From: Companilactobacillus tucceti DSM 20183 | GTDB lineage: Bacteria; Bacillota; Bacilli; Lactobacillales; Lactobacillaceae | DNA length: 54,903 bases | Direction of reading: 5' to 3' | Assembly (NCBI RefSeq): GCF_001434665.1 | Contig: NZ_AZDG01000016.1 | Location: 1-54,903 of the forward strand | Position numbers and translations under genes: made by a program | Shown here: positions 52,025 through 54,903 of the stretch, one piece after another | How the letters are laid out: each line of letters starts with the position of its first letter | How positions within the stretch are numbered: position 1 is the first letter of the stretch | The notes under the pieces: generated by a model | Database searches by the model: none | Told to the model about the DNA's origin: nothing | What the model saw: the letters and a program-made list of their open reading frames with translations, nothing else

Positions 52025-53230
52025 ATGAATAATAAAAATAATATGTCTAGGGAGCGTAGACGACGTTTAACTAGAAATAGTGCGTTGGCTTCTGGAAATG
52101 GTGGGAGTTCTAAAAAATCCTTCCTAAAAATTCTAGGCTTAGTAGTTTTGACAGTATTTTTTGTATTAGGTGCTTATGGATTTAGAATTTATGCTCAAAC
52201 TCAAGAATCTTTGGGTAAGACTTACAAAGCATTAGATGGCAAACAAGCTTCAGCTAAGATTTCTGATCAAAAACCCATCTCGATTTTACTATTGGGTGTA
52301 GATACGACTGATGGCGGCGTTAGAGATATGGAAGTAGATTATCGTGGTAATTCAGATACGATGATCGTAGTAACAGTCAATCCTAAAACAAATAAGACCA
52401 CTATGGTGTCAGTTCCAAGAGATACCATGGCTCAAATTTGGAAAGGTGTTGGCAATAATACTAAGAAAATTCAAAAGATAAATTCGGCTTATAATATAGG
52501 AAATGAAGAAAGTGCGGTTGTGACAACTGAGAAGTTATTGAATGTTCCTATTGATTACTACGTTAAAGTTGATTTTAATTCATTGAAGAAAATCGTTAAT
52601 AGTGTTGGCGGAGTAGACGTTGATGTACCATTCAGTTTTTCATATGGTGATACTGATGAAAAGGAATCTCATTTTAAAAAGGGTGAAATGCACCTTAATG
52701 GTAAACAAGCTCTGGATTATTCAAGAATGAGATATGAAGATCCTGAAGGGGATTATGGTAGACAAAAACGTCAAAGACAAGTAATCTCTGCTATTATTAA
52801 GAGTGCTGCAAGTGCTAATACATTTACTCACTATCAAAAAGTCTTGAATAGTATCTCAAATTCAATGACAACTAATTTAAGTTTTAGTGATATGCAATCC
52901 ATATTCCTTAACTATCGTGGAGCTTCCAAGAAGATCGGTTCTGACCACGTACAAGGATTTAGTTCAACGATTAATGGATCATCTTATGAGATTGCTCCAA
53001 CAAAAGAGTTGCAACGAGTGTCTGATAAGTTAAGAAAGCAATTGGATCTAACACCAGCAACATTAGATAATCAAGAAACAAAATTGAATAAGTACAATAA
53101 ATCTTTAGGCTTTTCATTTAACTATACTGGCGACCAAAGTCAGAATTATGAAACTAAGATTAGAAGTACAACAAGTAGTGAAGGTACTAATAAAGATAGA
53201 GACGATGAAATCGGACTATCAGGATTTTAA
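52025..53230 (+). CDS. LytR-CpsA-Psr (LCP) family cell wall ligase
   Basis: LCP proteins transfer teichoic acid or capsule precursors from undecaprenyl phosphate to peptidoglycan on the outer face of the membrane. The 401-residue protein has a basic Arg-rich N-terminus (RERRRRLTR), one membrane helix (about 30-50), and the LCP core ISILLLGVDTTDG, YRGNSDTMIVVTVNPKTNKTTMVSVPRDTM and the Arg/Asp-rich ALDYSRMRYEDPEGDYGRQKRQRQV. A longer frame begins at 51905, but those 40 residues have no start signal; the ATG at 52025 has GGAG 7 bp upstream. The C-terminus is low-complexity, Ser/Thr/Asn-rich. It completes the envelope cluster. Confidence 0.92.
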   Translation: MNNKNNMSRERRRRLTRNSALASGNGGSSKKSFLKILGLVVLTVFFVLGAYGFRIYAQTQESLGKTYKALDGKQASAKISDQKPISILLLGVDTTDGGVRDMEVDYRGNSDTMIVVTVNPKTNKTTMVSVPRDTMAQIWKGVGNNTKKIQKINSAYNIGNEESAVVTTEKLLNVPIDYYVKVDFNSLKKIVNSVGGVDVDVPFSFSYGDTDEKESHFKKGEMHLNGKQALDYSRMRYEDPEGDYGRQKRQRQVISAIIKSAASANTFTHYQKVLNSISNSMTTNLSFSDMQSIFLNYRGASKKIGSDHVQGFSSTINGSSYEIAPTKELQRVSDKLRKQLDLTPATLDNQETKLNKYNKSLGFSFNYTGDQSQNYETKIRSTTSSEGTNKDRDDEIGLSGF

Positions 53231-53232
53231 TT

Positions 53233-53268
53233 AAAAGGCTGAAGCATAATTTGTTTCGGCCTTTTGTT
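53233..53268 (+). terminator. Terminator of the LCP gene
   Basis: AAAAGGC (53233-53239) and a GAA extension pair with GCCTTTT (53259-53265) and TTTC, with T-rich sequence at the end. Confidence 0.75.
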
Positions 53269-53294
53269 ATGTTTTTAAATTAAGGAGTTTATTT

Positions 53295-54836
53295 ATGAGT
53301 GTTTTAGAGGTACATGATTTAACACAACAATTCTTGGATAAGAAGTTATACGACAATGCAAGTCTCCAAGTAAATAAGGAAGATCATCTGGGAATCACTG
53401 GTCAAAATGGAGTGGGAAAGTCTACTTTTATCAAAATTTTAACCGGTCAAATCGAACCAGACGAAGGTAAAATAACCTGGCAAAAACACTTAACTGTTGG
53501 TTATTTGGATCAGCAGGCAAAATTGGTTGAAGGGATGTCTATAAAAGAATACCTTCAAACAGCTTTTAGTGATTTGTATGAAGCTAATGATAAGTTAACT
53601 GAAATTTATATGAATGACCCAGATGAAGATGATTTGGAAAAAGCAGGAAAACTACAAGAGATACTAGATGCTAATGATTTTTATGAACTAGATACCAAGA
53701 TAGAGCAAGTGGCTACAGGTCTAGGATTGGACGCTATTGGCTATGACCACGATGTTTCGAAATTAAGTGGTGGACAACGTTCAAAGATTATTTTGGCAAA
53801 AATTCTATTAGAAAAACCGGATATGATTTTACTAGATGAGCCAACTAATTATTTAGACACTAACCATATTGAGTGGCTATCAGATTATTTGAATAACTTT
53901 GAAGGAGCATTCATTGTTATTTCCCATGATTACAACTTCTTAGATAAGATAGTTAACTGTATAGCTGATATTGAATTTGGCAGAATCACTAAGTATACCG
54001 GAACTTTAAAACAAGTTATGAAGCAAAAGGCTGCCAACAAAGAAACATATATGAAGGCATACGTTAAGCAGCAAGAAAAGATATCTAAAACTAAGGCATA
54101 TATTAGAAAGTTCAAGGCTGGTACTAGATCAAAAAGTGCTAAGAGTCGTGAGAAACAATTAGCTCACATGGATGTCCTAACACCACCTGGTAATAAGAAA
54201 ATTGCTAGCTTTAATTTCCCATATCAAGAAATTCCTAGTTCAAGAATGGTATTAGAAGCTAATGATTTGAAGATAGGTTATGACGAACCTCTATTTGATC
54301 AGAAGTTGAACTTCTCGATTGTTAGTGGAGAGAAAATGGTTATTAAGGGATTTAATGGTATCGGTAAATCTACGTTGATCAAAACGTTACTAGACATAAT
54401 CAAACCAATTGAAGGTAACTACGAATTTTCTGAAGTTGTAAAAATAGGATATTTCAAGCAGGATTTAGTTTGGAAAAATAAGATGGCAACTCCATTTCAA
54501 ATCGTTGGAGAAGAACACCCTGATAAAGATAATAAAGAAGTGCGCCAAGTTTTAGCTAGAACTGGATTAACTAGTCAGCAGATCATGTCTCCAATTAGAT
54601 CATTATCTGGTGGGGAACAGACCAAAGTTAAAATTGCTGATTTGATGTTTGATCCTACTAACTTTCTATTTATGGATGAACCAACAAACCATTTGGATGA
54701 TGAGAGTAAAGCATCATTAAGAAAAGCGCTAAAGAACTACCCTGGATCTATGATATTGGTTACTCACGAAGAGGACTTCTATAGTAGTGATTGGATCGAT
54801 AAGGTACTAGATATAGAGAAAATAAAAAAAATGTAA
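53295..54836 (+). CDS. ABC-F family ATPase (YbiT/YkpA-like)
   Basis: ABC-F proteins bind the ribosomal E site and modulate translation; they are not transporters. The 513-residue protein has two ATPase halves: GQNGVGKSTFIK near 34-45, LSGGQRSKI and LLDEPTNYLD, then GFNGIGKSTLIK near 353-364, LSGGEQTKV and MDEPTNHLD. The 80-residue interdomain linker (about 230-310) is Lys-rich with a coiled-coil pair. No transmembrane segment is present. Its type resembles housekeeping YbiT/YkpA rather than the antibiotic-resistance members with longer arms, but this is an estimate from linker length. RBS AAGGAG. Confidence 0.92.
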   Translation: MSVLEVHDLTQQFLDKKLYDNASLQVNKEDHLGITGQNGVGKSTFIKILTGQIEPDEGKITWQKHLTVGYLDQQAKLVEGMSIKEYLQTAFSDLYEANDKLTEIYMNDPDEDDLEKAGKLQEILDANDFYELDTKIEQVATGLGLDAIGYDHDVSKLSGGQRSKIILAKILLEKPDMILLDEPTNYLDTNHIEWLSDYLNNFEGAFIVISHDYNFLDKIVNCIADIEFGRITKYTGTLKQVMKQKAANKETYMKAYVKQQEKISKTKAYIRKFKAGTRSKSAKSREKQLAHMDVLTPPGNKKIASFNFPYQEIPSSRMVLEANDLKIGYDEPLFDQKLNFSIVSGEKMVIKGFNGIGKSTLIKTLLDIIKPIEGNYEFSEVVKIGYFKQDLVWKNKMATPFQIVGEEHPDKDNKEVRQVLARTGLTSQQIMSPIRSLSGGEQTKVKIADLMFDPTNFLFMDEPTNHLDDESKASLRKALKNYPGSMILVTHEEDFYSSDWIDKVLDIEKIKKM

Positions 54837-54854
54837 CTTTTTTCAGAAAAGTAC

Positions 54855-54903
54855 TTGCAAAGGTGTTACTTAACTAGTAATATATTACCTGTTGTTGCGA
54901 CAG
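54855..54903 (+). promoter_or_regulatory. Strong promoter at the window edge, likely rRNA or tRNA operon
   Basis: TTGCAA (54855-54860) and TAATAT (54878-54883) are exactly 17 bp apart, behind an AGTAC upstream element and followed by a GTTGTTGCGACAG leader. No protein start follows, and the style fits stable RNA promoters of lactobacilli, so an rRNA or tRNA operon may begin just beyond the window. Confidence 0.45.

Noticed and set aside
1-54903. Insertion sequences, prophage genes, tRNAs or CRISPR arrays
   Set aside because: I saw no transposase or integrase frames, no tRNA cloverleaf and no direct-repeat array; the only dispersed repeat is the two-hairpin element.

Overview
The window is about 54.9 kb of AT-rich, densely coded chromosome from a lactic acid bacterium of the Lactobacillaceae; Companilactobacillus or a close relative is my best guess. 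The guess rests on low-GC codon use, strong AGGAGG-type ribosome binding sites, TTG/GTG starts and the gene content (acetate kinase, GdpP, LCP protein, NDH-2, adenine deaminase operon). The centre is the replication origin: mnmG-mnmE-yidC-rnpA-rpmH leave to the left and dnaA-dnaN-yaaA-recF-gyrB-gyrA-rpsF-ssb-rpsR-gdpP-rplI-dnaB-purA to the right. DnaA boxes lie on both sides of dnaA, and a perfect 16-bp parS site sits between rpsF and ssb. Most genes are co-oriented with replication away from about 30.8 kb. I see no rRNA or tRNA gene, insertion sequence, prophage or CRISPR array.

Region by region. 0-10 kb: long-chain prenyl diphosphate synthase and UbiA prenyltransferase (divergent pair), acetate kinase, a coiled-coil protein followed by a membrane glycosyltransferase, a TetR-antiporter pair and NDH-2. 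The prenyl genes and NDH-2 together point to a demethylmenaquinone-linked electron-transfer pathway, either respiratory or extracellular. 9.5-17.5 kb: ammonium transporter, DUF1003 protein with Kup K+ transporter, GNAT acetyltransferase, nicotinamidase, an alpha/beta-hydrolase-fold protein lacking its nucleophile serine, and an amino acid permease. 17.5-25.3 kb: a sulfur amino acid PLP enzyme, a Gfo/Idh oxidoreductase, and a five-gene leftward operon of a polyamine/phosphonate-class ABC importer ending in adenine deaminase. That operon has a good promoter overlapped by a PurBox-like inverted pair. 25.5-46.4 kb: the conserved oriC region. Two neighbours common at this locus elsewhere (jag/khpB, and rsmG with parA-parB) are absent. 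46.5-53.2 kb: an envelope cluster of a membrane-anchored unknown, an apparent catalytically dead L,D-transpeptidase-fold protein, a class A penicillin-binding protein with a long extracellular coiled-coil tail, a small zinc ribbon and an LCP ligase. The window closes with an ABC-F ATPase and a strong rRNA/tRNA-type promoter at its right edge.

The most unusual non-coding signals are a compact three-way-junction RNA with its own terminator between ndh and amt on the minus strand (about 9494-9614), a two-hairpin intergenic element present twice (after the amino acid permease and after purA) with G-U/Watson-Crick covariation between copies, and the PurBox-like operator. All calls come from reading the sequence by eye, with no database search, so family names rest on recognised motifs.
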